Source: Stemphylium vesicarium
Taxonomy: Eukaryota; Ascomycota; Dothideomycetes; Pleosporales; Pleosporaceae
NCBI GenBank assembly: GCA_004380135.1
Contig: QXCR01000038.1
Coordinates: 147,273 to 211,272, forward strand
DNA: 64,000 nucleotides
Reading direction: 5' to 3'
Shown: positions 1-10,529 of the stretch, piece after piece
Position numbering within the stretch: position 1 is the stretch's first letter
Layout: each line of letters opens with the position of its first letter
Translations under genes and position numbers: made by a program
Notes under the pieces: model-generated
What the model was told of the DNA's origin: nothing
Seen by the model: the letters and a program-made list of their open reading frames with translations, nothing else
Databases searched by the model: none

Positions 1-645
1 GAGTAGCGAAGTATCGTCACGCTCCTCTTCGATGGTATCAACTCCATCAATGTATGTGAAAGCATGCATCATTTCCGTCAGGTCTTTCCTCTCTCCGGTG
101 TCCTTGTCGAGAATGTCATCTGCTCTTACAGGTGCTGAAGGCGCACGGTGTGCCTTGCTGAGCTTCGAAGGTTGCGCTTTTGACGGCGCATAGGGCAGGG
201 TCTTCTCACTTCGTACTTGCGGTATCGATGCTGACCTTGAGCTCTGCGGTTGATATAACGGTGCAGCATATTGTGGTTGTCCTTCTGAGTTGCGGCGGTA
301 ATCGGCTGCTTGTAGATCAGGTTGCAGATACGCATTGTTTGTATCCATCAGAGCATTAACGGCGGCATATGGATGGTCACGCAACGCGTGCGGCGCAACT
401 CCGGTGATATCTTCATAAGTCGGAAGTCCAAAGTCATTTCCCGTTAAACTGTTTCTTTCGTTGGTAAAACTGCCAGAGTCCTGGCGATTGGTGTTGGTCA
501 CATCGGCTGCCAAGTCAAGCTTTCCGAGCATATCGCTTCGTGATCCTTTCTTGGAAAGCTTCTTTCGCGCGCCCGGCTGTTTTGGTTCTTTGCCTGATCG
601 CATGCCGAACATGGCCCGGAAGCCACTCTTTTTGGTTTCCGCCAT
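1..645 (-). CDS. Conserved hypothetical protein, N-terminal part (runs off the left edge)
   Basis: The minus strand is open from an ATG at 645 to the window edge, giving 215 codons with no stop, so this is the N-terminal part of a longer protein. It begins MAETKKSGFRAMFGMRSG and has a basic, Lys/Arg/Ser-rich first 40 residues, then a polar stretch rich in Gln, Ser, Pro and Tyr. An acidic segment at the cut end includes DDILDKDTGERKDLTEMM. There is no signal peptide, membrane helix or catalytic motif. The coding frame shows no frameshift. I do not recognise the family; it could be a largely disordered cytosolic or cytoskeletal adaptor, but that is a guess. The real 3' end and any introns lie outside the window. 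Confidence 0.7.
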   Translation of the reverse strand, partial: MAETKKSGFRAMFGMRSGKEPKQPGARKKLSKKGSRSDMLGKLDLAADVTNTNRQDSGSFTNERNSLTGNDFGLPTYEDITGVAPHALRDHPYAAVNALMDTNNAYLQPDLQAADYRRNSEGQPQYAAPLYQPQSSRSASIPQVRSEKTLPYAPSKAQPSKLSKAHRAPSAPVRADDILDKDTGERKDLTEMMHAFTYIDGVDTIEEERDDTSLL

Positions 646-1565
646 GATGGATACAGTCGCTGTGGAAGCCGGGAGTCTCAATCGCGATCAAAATTGATCA
701 AAGAGCACTGACTTTTGCAACACGGGAGATCATACAATGGGTATGCGCGTGGGGTATCGATATCCTCCACAAGAGGAGTGTGTTTGTCAAAAGGCGATTG
801 AAATTGCCGCAAGGTGGATGGTGATCGTCATAGCGCGATTGCGGCTCGTTTCGGCAGGGGATCCGTACTCATCCGCCGCTCAATTTGCTTTCTAACACGC
901 TTACGCTGTGGATAAACATGTCATCATATGGAACAGCGCATGCGACAAGCAATAGTCTCGACCGTTTTTGGTGATAGGTTGTGTGGGTTGGCGGTTGCGC
1001 GTCGCTGTTGGTGGACGCGAGAGATGCACGGCGTGCATTGGCCATGTGACGTAATCCACCAAATCTCCACTGATCGCTCGCCATCGCGTCTCCCGATTCC
1101 ATCACTCGTCCCACCTGTCGCGCATTCCTCCTTCGACCATCCAAAATCACAGCTCAAGAACCTATTCGCGCCATGTTTCTGGCTGGAAATTTTCACAGCG
1201 ATATGTGATTTCGACCGCTGTGTAATGTTGTTTGTCGGGAACCATCGCAATCACATGTGCACGCGTTCAGCGAGAGATATTGCAAGACAGACGCGTTGAC
1301 GGCATCAACATGGACAGCTTAAATCACTTGCAAATTTGTTGAGAGCTTCAGAAGTTAGAAGGTTACTATGAAGCGAGGTCCACGATTCTCCTCTTCGATA
1401 GTAAAAAGATGTTAGAAACCGAATCCCAGATATCTACCCTACCCCTTCCACTGGTGTTTCCGGAATCGTACTTCGTGCAGTTGACATCAGCAGCTCAATC
1501 GTCCATGCATTCACAAAGCTTATGGCTCCGACGGTCCGACGATTGATCTCGAGCTGAAAGCCATC
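646..1565. other. Intergenic, upstream of the edge gene
   Basis: This stretch of about 920 bases lies between the start of the edge gene and the stop of the first MIF4G-like gene. It holds only short overlapping open frames on both strands, none with family character. The part near 646-900 is presumably promoter for the edge gene. I see no repeat or RNA gene. Confidence 0.5.
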
Positions 1566-2993
1566 CTATGCACGCTCGTCGTCCCTGACCCCTCCGCCAG
1601 GAAGATGAACCTCGACATCTTCGTATGCTCTGCCCAAGCTTCGGCGGAGACCTTCGATGTCACGAGTCTGTTCTAAGGTCCTCTCACAGGCGTGACTGCT
1701 CAGAGCATCCAGCAGTTCCGTAAGGCGATTGCACTGGTCGGTATCAGCCATACCATCGAGGGAGGGTGCAGCGGAGAAGACGAAGTGGATCAATATAGCC
1801 AGATTCTTGTCAAAGAACAAGCACTCCGATCGTACCATAGCATCGATGATGCCGAAGGCCGCGGTCCGTACGGACATGGGGGCGTTGATCTTCACTGCTT
1901 TCGATACACTTTTGATCAAGCGGCTGACAGCAGGGCACTTCCACTCAGGGTTGCTCACGAACAGCTCTAAGCTCTTAGTAGCCTCTTTCTCCAATTCCTT
2001 GACTGGAATAAGGGCACTCGAGACATGGTTGTTCTGGATGCGGTCGTTGTTGCGCGCTGCATGCTCGTCATGCAGACCAATCCTTCCAAGGACATCGTAC
2101 AGACACTCGATTCTGAAATCCTGCAACTTGTCTCGCTCGCAGTCTTGATTTTGTACGATCTTCAATATGTCGTCGATCCTAGTGGACTTTCCGTTTCCAT
2201 CTGCACGGTCAATGATGTGAGCGACGTCGAGTGCGAACGTGCCGAACACTTCCCAGTTGTCGTAAAAGAAGATGTAGTATGACTGAGCCATCTTCTCAAG
2301 CATGCCGCAAGCTAGATTTTCTGTAGTTGATGAATGATCCCCCTTGACAAGACTGACGATAAACTCCAGGACTGGAACCGGTTTGGGGCCCCAGTCAGCG
2401 CGGGCGACAAGAGCTCCGAGTACATCAAGGATGTACTTCGCAGCGACCTGAGCTCCACTTGGGTTGTTGTCGCCGTAGACTTCGAGCTCAAAAGTTGGAT
2501 CAATGTTCTCGAACAGTGCCCTGTTTTCTACTGATCAGCGCAAATAGTCACTTTTTAAAGATTTGAGACTGACCTGCAGAACGCGACACCAGCTGTTCGT
2601 GCCCAGTTCAACTCGGTCTCGAGCTTAGCGTGCACAACTTGAACAAGGTCATGTAACTTGAGCAGATCCCCGCCGATTCCAGAGAGGAGAAGCTCAACTT
2701 GTTCGCTTACCATGGCCTCTGGAGTTCCGCTGTCGATCGAAGCCGCTACGTCGCGCACCCACTCGATGAACTTGAATTGCTCCCCGTATACGTTCAGCGG
2801 GACTTCGACCAGCGTATTGGCTTCCCCGCTCGTGTTTGTTGCCTTTTTCTCGAAGTTGCTTAGAGTTGTGTAAAATGATGTTAAGAGTGCAAAAACAATT
2901 GCCGGGTGTTTACGTACCTTTAAGATCGTGACAAATGGGAAAGTGCAAACGCTCAAGGCTTGGCATCGTATCAGGGCACTCTGCTACCGCCAT
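1566..2993 (-). CDS. MIF4G-like domain protein, first of a tandem trio
   Basis: Three exons fit: 2993-2918, 2820-2574 and 2520-1566 (425 aa, phases consistent). The second intron (2521-2573) is well supported because it joins ...TAGVAFCR to ALFENIDPTFELEVYG in frame. The first has a good GTACGT donor but a weak, purine-rich acceptor, so the N-terminus (MAVAECPDTM) is uncertain. Residues after about 75 (LHDLVQVVHAKLETELNWA) resemble the opening helices of the MIF4G fold in eIF4G. The C-terminal part, with IIDAMVRSECLFFDKNLAIL and APSLDG, resembles its later helices and matches the two genes next door. MIF4G is an all-helical scaffold that binds RNA and DEAD-box helicases; the role of such short fungal versions is unknown. 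There is no signal peptide. A more general ARM-like fold cannot be excluded. Confidence 0.6.
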
Positions 2994-3286
2994 TCTGGTT
3001 GATCTGTTCACTTCCCATCTGAAACGCCATATTGCGAGAAGATAGGTGGGATAGATGGAGACTTGTGACGACGGAAGTATCCAAATAATGTATCCTTCCG
3101 GCTAATGGATCAACTTACTTATTGCTACGATGTGGGTTTATGGGACTAGTTTCGATGCATCTGCTAACACTATCGTAGGCAAGCCTGGCTATTCAATCTT
3201 GGGCCACGCAGTAGGCAAACGCAGCAAATGCATTTCGCCAGTCACAGCTCCTCCGGTACTTCATGCGTATTCGTTTCTTTCGCCTT

Positions 3287-3985
3287 CTACATTGTCCAAC
3301 CCTTCTCCCTCAGCTGCGATATACCATAAACTGCGAGCGACTCGGTCGAGCGAAACGTCTTTGCCCTCTCCTCCACCTGCCGCAACCTCGCCGTCAAGTT
3401 ATCCCGATACCCAAGGCCATCCAGATACGGTCCCGCGCGCATGAGAAAGTCGAAAAAGATGTCCAAGTTCTCGTCGTTCGTCCATGAAGTCGAGCCAAGC
3501 ATACAGTCGATGATGTGGAGAGTGATTTTAGGCGTGGTGCTGGTGCTGCGATCAACGGTGCAGAGCTGTCCCAAAAAGGCTATGACTCCCCGACTCCACT
3601 GGGATTCCACGATAGTGAGTTGGAACTGGGTCTGACACACGCGCATCATTTGGTCACGAACGAGTATGGCGCCCTTGACTGCTGCCATCAGCTCACTCGG
3701 GTGAGGGAAGCTGGGATCAATCAACATCGCGAGCAGCTCGTACACTTTCACGGCGGCACTAGCAGCCCAGGCTGGTTCTGCGTATATGCGAGCTTGGATG
3801 GCTTGGTTGACGCACTGTAAACGCTCGAAGTTACCGTTGAGCTGCGCGACGACACTTTGGATCGGGTTGATAATGATGAAATCGGTCATGTCCGCGGTGG
3901 CGGGGATGGTATTGATGATGTCGGTGACTTGTCCCTTGAATGCATCGAGGAGTTCGTCGGGTGCTGCGAGTGCACTCATATTCAT
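3287..3985 (-). CDS. MIF4G-like domain protein, second of the trio
   Basis: A single exon of 232 aa starts at MNMSALAAPDELL. I chose this ATG because the frame upstream has no other ATG before the region becomes non-coding in character. The whole protein is roughly one MIF4G domain. NFERLQCVNQAIQARIYAEP corresponds to the early eIF4G helices, and GVIAFLGQLC followed by a helix ending DCMLGS corresponds to the 'IRFIGELF...LTPKIMHDC' region. NDENLDIFFDFLMRAGPYLD corresponds to the 'DEENLECLCRLLTTIGKDLD' helix, and the tail (LRQVEERAKTF) to the final helices. It is much shorter than eIF4G and lacks recognisable eIF4E- or PABP-binding parts. It lies about 290 nt from the first copy, on the same strand, pointing to tandem duplication. 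Function is unknown; regulation of mRNA translation or decay would be inference from the domain only. Confidence 0.65.
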   Translation of the reverse strand: MNMSALAAPDELLDAFKGQVTDIINTIPATADMTDFIIINPIQSVVAQLNGNFERLQCVNQAIQARIYAEPAWAASAAVKVYELLAMLIDPSFPHPSELMAAVKGAILVRDQMMRVCQTQFQLTIVESQWSRGVIAFLGQLCTVDRSTSTTPKITLHIIDCMLGSTSWTNDENLDIFFDFLMRAGPYLDGLGYRDNLTARLRQVEERAKTFRSTESLAVYGISQLREKGWTM

Positions 3986-4147
3986 TACCGATAGAGAGAA
4001 GACAAGGACCGGTATTCTCACCAGAAAGAGCGTGAGATGGAAAGTTGGTTAAGGGAAGAAGAAAATTCTGACTCTAGGTTTGTTTGTAACCAACAGTGAA
4101 ATTAGGTATGAGAAGCTTTTCGGAGGGTTTGGCCGGCCATATTTCTT

Positions 4148-5079
4148 TCACTTTGTTGCCCCCCACATCGTTCGCAGCCCCTTCCCTGGTTTATGTCCCT
4201 GATACCACCATACTCTACTACTCTTCAATCTTTCGTGGGACCGTTTACGCTCCCGCAAGCGAAGAAACTCCGATACATCATCAAGTGACTGGCCTAACTG
4301 GTTACGGGCTCGCTGCTGAAGCCTTTCCAACACGTCCGTCACAGTCTCATCTCGTCGTCCCAGATCCAAATTTCGACCCACATCAGTCATGAGGCCAATG
4401 AACATTTTCAAATTATTTCCACAGAAGAGGTACTCCGATTTTGACATCCTAGACATGAAGTCTCTCTGAGTTTTGGGCCCTACACGCAGTGATAGAGGCG
4501 CCCTCCTAAGGGACAATTCCCTGAAAAGGCACTTGAGCTGCCGACTCCATACGCAGCGCTGGATATCAGCTTCAAGATCAGGAAGGATGCGACTGGAGAG
4601 GTAATGGCTGACAAGTAGGTGGTTTAGGATTTCTTTTTCGTTTGCGGTGGCGGTGGTGTCGCTCAGCGTTGTTGAAATATGAGTGCAGAGCATGGTCAAC
4701 AACTTCAGCGCCGGTCCAACCCAGGTCACTTCCGTCATAGCCTTCTTTTAGATTATGTCGACAGTAACTTTTAGTCTTTGATGGTCCAGACCGATTTCGG
4801 CTACTAGATCTTTCGCGAATTCTTCGGGATCGGCCTGGAGAGAGGCGCGCGAGAAAAACGAATCTATGGCGTCAGTCGTCGCGCGCTCGAAACCGGCAAG
4901 CTCCGCTGGTGTGGTGTTGAAAGTTTCTATGGTCTTTTTGCAATTCAAATGTGCTGTGAGGTTGTGAGTAGAGAGATTGGGTGTGATATGGGTTAATATG
5001 TGACAGGTTGCTTTGAATAAGGGACAAACAGATTCGTTGAGCTACGCTGAGCTGCTTCCACTTTGGTTTCCAGAAACAT
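4148..5079 (-). pseudogene. MIF4G-like third copy with an in-frame stop
   Basis: The same fold signature as its two neighbours is visible: EIGLDHQRLKVTVDII, then MTEVTWVGPALKLLTMLC, and later NNLKMFIGLMTDVGRNLDLG. These two halves are in one frame but separated by a TAA at 4748-4750, where MIF4G proteins normally have an aromatic residue. No intron fits around the stop. The frame has no ATG before that stop. A start at 5079 with an intron of about 88 nt ending in CACAG at 4954 would be in phase, but its donor is poor. The C-terminal frame from an ATG at 4738 is intact for 196 codons and could give a truncated product. I read this as a decaying tandem copy; a sequencing error or stop read-through is the alternative. 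Confidence 0.55.
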
Positions 5080-5132
5080 CAGGACGCATCATGACGGCCA
5101 TAGATCTTTTGGTATCTCCAATACGTTTTCGG

Positions 5133-6626
5133 TTACGACCTCCATCTCCATGTCGAATTCCTCGATATCATGTAGTCTTTACTCTGTATCGCTTTCCAGA
5201 TACCCCAGAACCCTCCCAACGGCCACACGCCTCTCAGCTTCAGTCCCCAGTCCTTGTTCACCATCTTTGTATACTTTTCAACATCCACGTGTACCTTGTC
5301 GTAGACTTCTGGAAGCATCTCCGCGTCGTACCTCTTCCGCAGCCCTTGATGCCACTTGCGATCGAACTGCGCCCAGAATTCGTCTTTGCTATAATGAGTT
5401 TGCGCATACAGCCATTTCATACCGCCCATGTCTCCTAGTGTCTTTTCGAGCTCGCGATTCTTCTGGAGGTAGGTTGCTGGATCGCTGGGACCGAAACCCC
5501 AGAGACCAATGTTGAGCATCTGGTCTGACTTCAGTGACCCTTTCGTATGCGGGTGCATGGTTGGTTGAGGGCTTTGTTTGAGAGGGCAGAGCCACAGCGG
5601 CCAGATATTGAATGTTTTGTCGGTATAATCAATGAACTTCTCTGCGTTTGGGTACGGAAGTGCCATGTCTTGCACGATGTAGCGCGTTGCGATGCCGGAT
5701 GCGTGGAGAGCCCGATAGAGCATGCGCGTGTGGAGGAAGTCATCCAAGAACCAGCGGGTATACTTGTTAAATGGGAATCGCATGTAATTGAAGGCTGATC
5801 GGCCGACCCAGAAGCCACCACGGTCGTAGCGGAACATGTACTCGGCTAGGGGTATGTACTCTACGACTGGCTCGGTAGAATTCCGTGTTGCTGCTTCAAC
5901 GTGAAGGTAAAACCAAGGATCCCAGGGGTTACTGAATGTTTGCGGCTTGGTATTCGGTGGTAGTTCGTCTGTCATCTCACCCGTGACTATGGCACCATGA
6001 TCTTTACTGAACAAGACACCGTCCACATAGTCATTCTTCGCACCCTTGGCGCCTTCGGTATGCTCTTTAACCTCCTTGACGGCCTGCGCGACGTTGCGCG
6101 TAGGATAATATGTAGTCTTGACAAATTTCTTAGCCTCAACGAGGTTCAGATCCACGAGTGTTGTAACACCCAGAGTACCGACTGCGCCAGCAGCACCGCG
6201 AAACAGATCTTCGTTTTCTTTTTCGCTTGCCTTCACCACTTTGCCGTCGGCCATGACCATCTCCACCTCATTGATCGTGCGATCGAAGAAGCCAAACTTA
6301 AAGCTGCTACTTTCTCCTGCTGTTCCTGCGTACCCTCCTCCCACAGTGATGCCGGGAAACTCCATAACAACTGGGGGTATGAGGCCATGTGGTAATGTCG
6401 CTTCTACCAGACGATCCATTGGTACGTTAGGTTCAACAAGCGCTGTCCTGCTTTGTGTATCGACTTTAATGACATTCCGCAGAGCACTGATATCAACGAC
6501 ATGCTTTTTGAGGTTCGGGCGCGTGCTGTTCGTTGACCCATGCGATATCCGGAATGGCTCCTTTCGGACGAAGTAGTCCTTGACTTTGGTCGCGACTTGC
6601 GCGACAACGCGCTGATGGCGATCCAT
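5133..6626 (-). CDS. FAD-linked oxidoreductase, delta(24)-sterol reductase (DHCR24/DIMINUTO)-like
   Basis: A single exon of 497 aa. The start at MDRHQRVVAQVATKVKDYF is preferred over an upstream in-frame codon because it is an ATG with TTTAAC before it. Residues about 35-150 form the FAD-binding PCMH/VAO-type domain, with PNVPMDRLVEATLPHGLIPP and EFPGITVGGGYAGTAGESSS, the pattern of the DHCR24 family. The C-terminal half has the family's WPLWLCPLK and the Trp-rich MKWLYAQTHYSKDEFWAQF. Animal and plant members reduce the C24 double bond of sterols with NADPH and FAD, usually at the ER. Length is close to the usual ~510 aa, but I see no strong N-terminal anchor. Fungi make C24-methylated ergosterol and do not need this step, so the substrate here is unknown. 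It is divergent from the GH20 gene across about 620 nt. Confidence 0.85.
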   Translation of the reverse strand: MDRHQRVVAQVATKVKDYFVRKEPFRISHGSTNSTRPNLKKHVVDISALRNVIKVDTQSRTALVEPNVPMDRLVEATLPHGLIPPVVMEFPGITVGGGYAGTAGESSSFKFGFFDRTINEVEMVMADGKVVKASEKENEDLFRGAAGAVGTLGVTTLVDLNLVEAKKFVKTTYYPTRNVAQAVKEVKEHTEGAKGAKNDYVDGVLFSKDHGAIVTGEMTDELPPNTKPQTFSNPWDPWFYLHVEAATRNSTEPVVEYIPLAEYMFRYDRGGFWVGRSAFNYMRFPFNKYTRWFLDDFLHTRMLYRALHASGIATRYIVQDMALPYPNAEKFIDYTDKTFNIWPLWLCPLKQSPQPTMHPHTKGSLKSDQMLNIGLWGFGPSDPATYLQKNRELEKTLGDMGGMKWLYAQTHYSKDEFWAQFDRKWHQGLRKRYDAEMLPEVYDKVHVDVEKYTKMVNKDWGLKLRGVWPLGGFWGIWKAIQSKDYMISRNSTWRWRS

Positions 6627-7249
6627 GTTAAATGAAGGTAAGAATTGAAACGCCTGCAAATGCCAATGTCATTGATGCATGATGACTAGGTGCCCATCGA
6701 TTGTGATTGGAGATGCGTGCCGGGTCAGTGTCGGGAAAGACGCAGATTTTCTCCGACGCACTAAGCTTCGCTTGCCTAGCTCATTTGCCCCTTCTTCCCC
6801 TGCTTCTTTCTATCGCGACCGATGCAATACTCCTAGCTCTTCTTCAATGTCTCTCTTATGATCCGGGCACTGCTGCAATTGCGTACTAGTGACGCCGACT
6901 TGGCCAAAGATGTTCCCGCATCGCCATCCGATATGGATTAGTGTTGGTTAAGACCAAGAACGACCTCGGGAAGCTTGCTGAAGAGCGAGCCATCGTTAAC
7001 CCATTTCATTGCCTTCATACGCGCTCGTCCTCGTTGCGAAAGATATGCCCCTTCCTTGTTGGTAATTGTCCGATATCCGTTATCGCAGCCTCCCGTCGTA
7101 TAGTCCCTGCAAGGTTACATCGGTCTTGCAGATGCGGGGCGAAGCGATGCTCGACAACGCCTGCCAAGGGACCTTGGCCATTGTGATACAATAAGATAAT
7201 CTCTCTTATTAAACGATTCTGGAGTGTTTCTTGTAACTTCATATTCAAG
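6627..7249. promoter_or_regulatory. Divergent promoter region, DHCR24-like / GH20
   Basis: About 620 bases separate the ATG of the DHCR24-like gene (minus) from that of the hexosaminidase (plus). The region is presumed to hold both promoters. An AT-rich stretch around 7185-7215 (ATACAATAAGATAATC, then TATTAAAC) lies 35-65 nt before the GH20 start. No strong TATA box was found. Confidence 0.45.
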
Positions 7250-9506
7250 ATGTTGTTGTTCTTAGCATTGTTGCTACCACACCAATGTGTTACTGCCCTA
7301 CAGCCTCTCCCCCCGATATCACCGCCGAACACGAGCACCAATACTCTCAGCTTCTCGATCAACAAACACCCTTCGAAGATATATATTGACGGCACTTTTG
7401 CTGATAGAAGTGACACACAAGGTCTCACACTTATACCACCGACCGCACAGGAATTTGCGGAAACGTTCCGCGCCGATATCTCATCCCTGTTCGGCGGAAA
7501 CTGGACATTGGAGCGCGTCGACGAGCTTCCCTCCAATGGCATCGTCATTGGGCCATTTCGGGGCAACAAAGACGAACTAAGCTATGAGAACGGTGTTTTG
7601 ACTGAAGAAGGATATGAACTTGATGTTACCAACGGGAGCATTTATGTTGGTGGAACTGGTGCGAGAGGCATGTTTTGGGGCACTCGAACTGTATTACAAG
7701 AGCTGCTCATCGGGAATGGATCTTTGCAACAAGGAAGGGTTGTCGATGCGCCTGCATACACGACTCGCGGTTTTATGCTGGATGCGGGCCGTAAATGGTA
7801 CGACAAGGACTTCCTGAAAGAGCTCTGCTCCTATGCATCATTTTTCAAGATGTCGGAATTCCACTATCATTCAAGTGACAACTATCCTCTGAATCGTGGA
7901 AGGAATGAGACGTGGCAAGATGTATTCGCACACTTTTCTCTATACCCTGAGGACAACACAGAGCTCCGGGGTATCATCCAACGTCCCAACGAAACCTTGT
8001 CGCGCGCCGATTTTGAGGACTTCCAAAGCCATTGCGCAAAGCGAGGTGTCACTGTCATACCTGAGATTGAAGCTCCAGGTCATGCACTGGCGATTACGAA
8101 GTGGAAGCCCGAACTAGCATTAGCAAAGAAGGACTTGCTGAACTTAACACATCCGGATGCAGTTCCCACAGTCAAGGCTATCTGGACTGAGTTCTTACCC
8201 TGGTTCCAAACGAAGGAAGTGCATATTGGTGCGGATGAGTACGACTCCGAGCTTGCAGATGACTACGTCAACTTCGTCAACGAGATGGGCGGGTTCGTCA
8301 AGAGCACCTCAGGTAAAGACATTCGTATCTGGGGTACCTATGAGCCATCGGAGAATCTCACCATCTCCAAGGACGTCACGATTCAGCACTGGCAGTACGG
8401 TCAGTCGGATCCCGTGGAACTTGAAAGAGATGGTTATAATCTGATCAACTCGGAGGACTGGTGGGCATACATGAGTCTCAAGAATGATCATATGCCCATT
8501 CTGCCGGCTCCGTACCCTCAGTTCTACAACGTTTCGCGTACAATGAACTTTGCTGATATTCCTGGCTGGCAATGGGAGCCATCGCTTTACAACCCCTTCA
8601 ACACCACTGAACAGTTACAGCCCGCGGCTAGTGGAAATAGAGGAGCTATCCTGGCAGCTTGGAATGACAATGGGCCGGACGCTACAACGCAACTTGAAGC
8701 TTACTATGCAATGCGCGAAGGCATTCCGGTCATGGCGGCGCGTGCTTGGGCAGGGAATCGGGGTGTGGAGATCAATGCGCAAGATCTGTCAGACAGTATC
8801 GCATTCCTAGTAAGCACAAGCAGCATATTTCATATTATCCAGCGGCTGACGCATAGGCAACCAGGCACCATTAGCTCCTGAGCAAAACCTCGACCGCCGA
8901 CTGCCAGGCGCGCAACATATTCCGCAGAGCGCGCCACTCATTTCGTGGACGCGAGGAACGCCTGAGCCCGCGAACGTGACATTAGGAGCAGGCTCATACG
9001 GCCCACCGTATACCCTTACGCTTGACGTATCATCGCCATTTACGCTTTCCGGACCAGACACCACGCTCTCGCTAGGCGAGCTTTCCACGAATGCCAGCGG
9101 CGGCATCACTACGCTTATCTTTACGACGGCGGACGGCTTTCCCTACCCGCTGCGCTCGGTATCTTCCGACGATGGTTATGACCCCGGACACCCAGGGCGA
9201 ATATGGACAAATCAATCGACCTCCTCCCATGAGCCGGTAGCAATCATACTGCCCGTGAAGTTGCGCGTGGAGACTGACGTAGTGAACGGCAGTCGTGTTT
9301 GGATAGATGATGAATTCGCTGGGCGGTTCGAGGTGTTCGTCTTCGGAGGGCGTAATACTCTGTTCAGCTGGAGTCAAATGACGCTTGTCGCGCCGTTAGG
9401 AACTCTGGAAGGTGGTGTTGATAGTCTAGTTCTGGATACGGGTGTGGGGATTGGTTTCTCGCACGTCGGCAATGGCAGTTATACGGAGTCGCTGTTTGCG
9501 AGTTAG
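7250..9506 (+). CDS. Secreted GH20 beta-N-acetylhexosaminidase-like protein
   Basis: Two exons, 7250-8809 and 8865-9506, joined by a 55-nt intron (CTA|GTAAGC ... CAACCAG|GCACC), give 733 aa. A hydrophobic N-terminus (LLFLALLLPHQCVTA) is a signal peptide. Residues about 30-165 fit the GH20b helper domain. The catalytic (beta/alpha)8 barrel follows from RGFMLDAGRKWY (about 173), with EFHYHSSDNYPL and a catalytic Asp-Glu pair at about D329-E330 in HIGADEY. GH20 enzymes release terminal GlcNAc from chitin oligomers and glycans by substrate-assisted catalysis. The usual motif is H-x-G-G-D-E; here the second Gly is Ala. Several N-glycosylation sequons are present. About 210 residues after the barrel form a beta-rich tail of unknown function. 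A role in wall remodelling or chitin use is inference. Confidence 0.88.
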
Positions 9507-10529
9507 GCCAGGCGACATGACGCGCTCGGTGGAGCATTCTTGAATGCGGTTGTAGGCTTGACGTCGTCGGCCTCCATCTTGTAATAGTGCTGATTCAAGG
9601 CTACTAGCTGGGCTGAACAAGCTCAATGAACGTATGGCTTGTTCCCCTCCAGCCTCGGCATAGCGGAAAAACATGAACGAACATTGGACGAGAGATGAGT
9701 GTGCGCTACTCCTAGCTAGTTGAATACAGCTCAGTGAAAGCCAAGGCAACTAAGCGTTCGTCGTGAGCCACACGCCACATGCTCGCTACCTACACAAATG
9801 ATTCATTAAGCTAGCGCCCGTCCACCGACCATATAAACCGCTCGCCCTCCGTCCCTCTTCCACTTTCTCCAGAAAACAGTTCTCACCGGGCCTTTTCGTA
9901 AGGTGGTATGAGGGCCGACCCTGGAACTTCAGACAAACATGAGTGGACGATTCCCATGCGACAGGACGGCACACGCTTTGGTTTGAGCGACGTTGATGCT
10001 ATGACCATGTGGCTACCCTATTTCCTGGGCGGGTGAGGGGTGGACTGTCGCGTGCGTCCGGGCCGTGCTTTTGTCGCTAGAAAGTTGGGCTTTGCCGGAG
10101 ATCTATCTATTCGCTACCGGTTGGGCGGGAATTCTCTTTTCGTGGGCATTTGAACCATGGCAGGCAAAGAGTGGTACGGTCTCTCCGTGTTCGCGACTTG
10201 ATCGGATGAAAGACTGGCGTCGGAGACTGCTCTCCGCACTTTTTGGAACATACCATTTCAGCTTCGGCTTCGATCTTTTTCATTGATACTTTGACCTTGT
10301 GTCGAGGATTGAGGAAAAAGATGACGGCGGTGGGATGATGCGCTAGTGGGCCGCGTGAGACATACTGGAGCTGACGCTGTTGTGAGTCTGCAATGTTGGC
10401 GCGGTAAAGATTTGTCGAAGAGACTTGGACGGGCACATGATTTTTAATGTACAAGTTCTGAGCTCTACTCGCCTACATGGGCCGAGTTCTTGTTCGTAGA
10501 TACCAGAATCCAATCTCTGATGTCATCCC
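9507..10529. other. Intergenic, convergent 3' ends
   Basis: About 1 kb between the 3' ends of the GH20 gene and the 2-oxoglutarate oxygenase gene. Only short open frames occur, none with composition or motifs of a gene. It is expected to hold both transcription terminators. Confidence 0.5.

Noticed and set aside
2312..2503. Minus-strand frame between exons of the first MIF4G-like gene
   Set aside because: It is a wrong-frame reading of exon 3, which stays open in the correct frame from 2520 to 1566.
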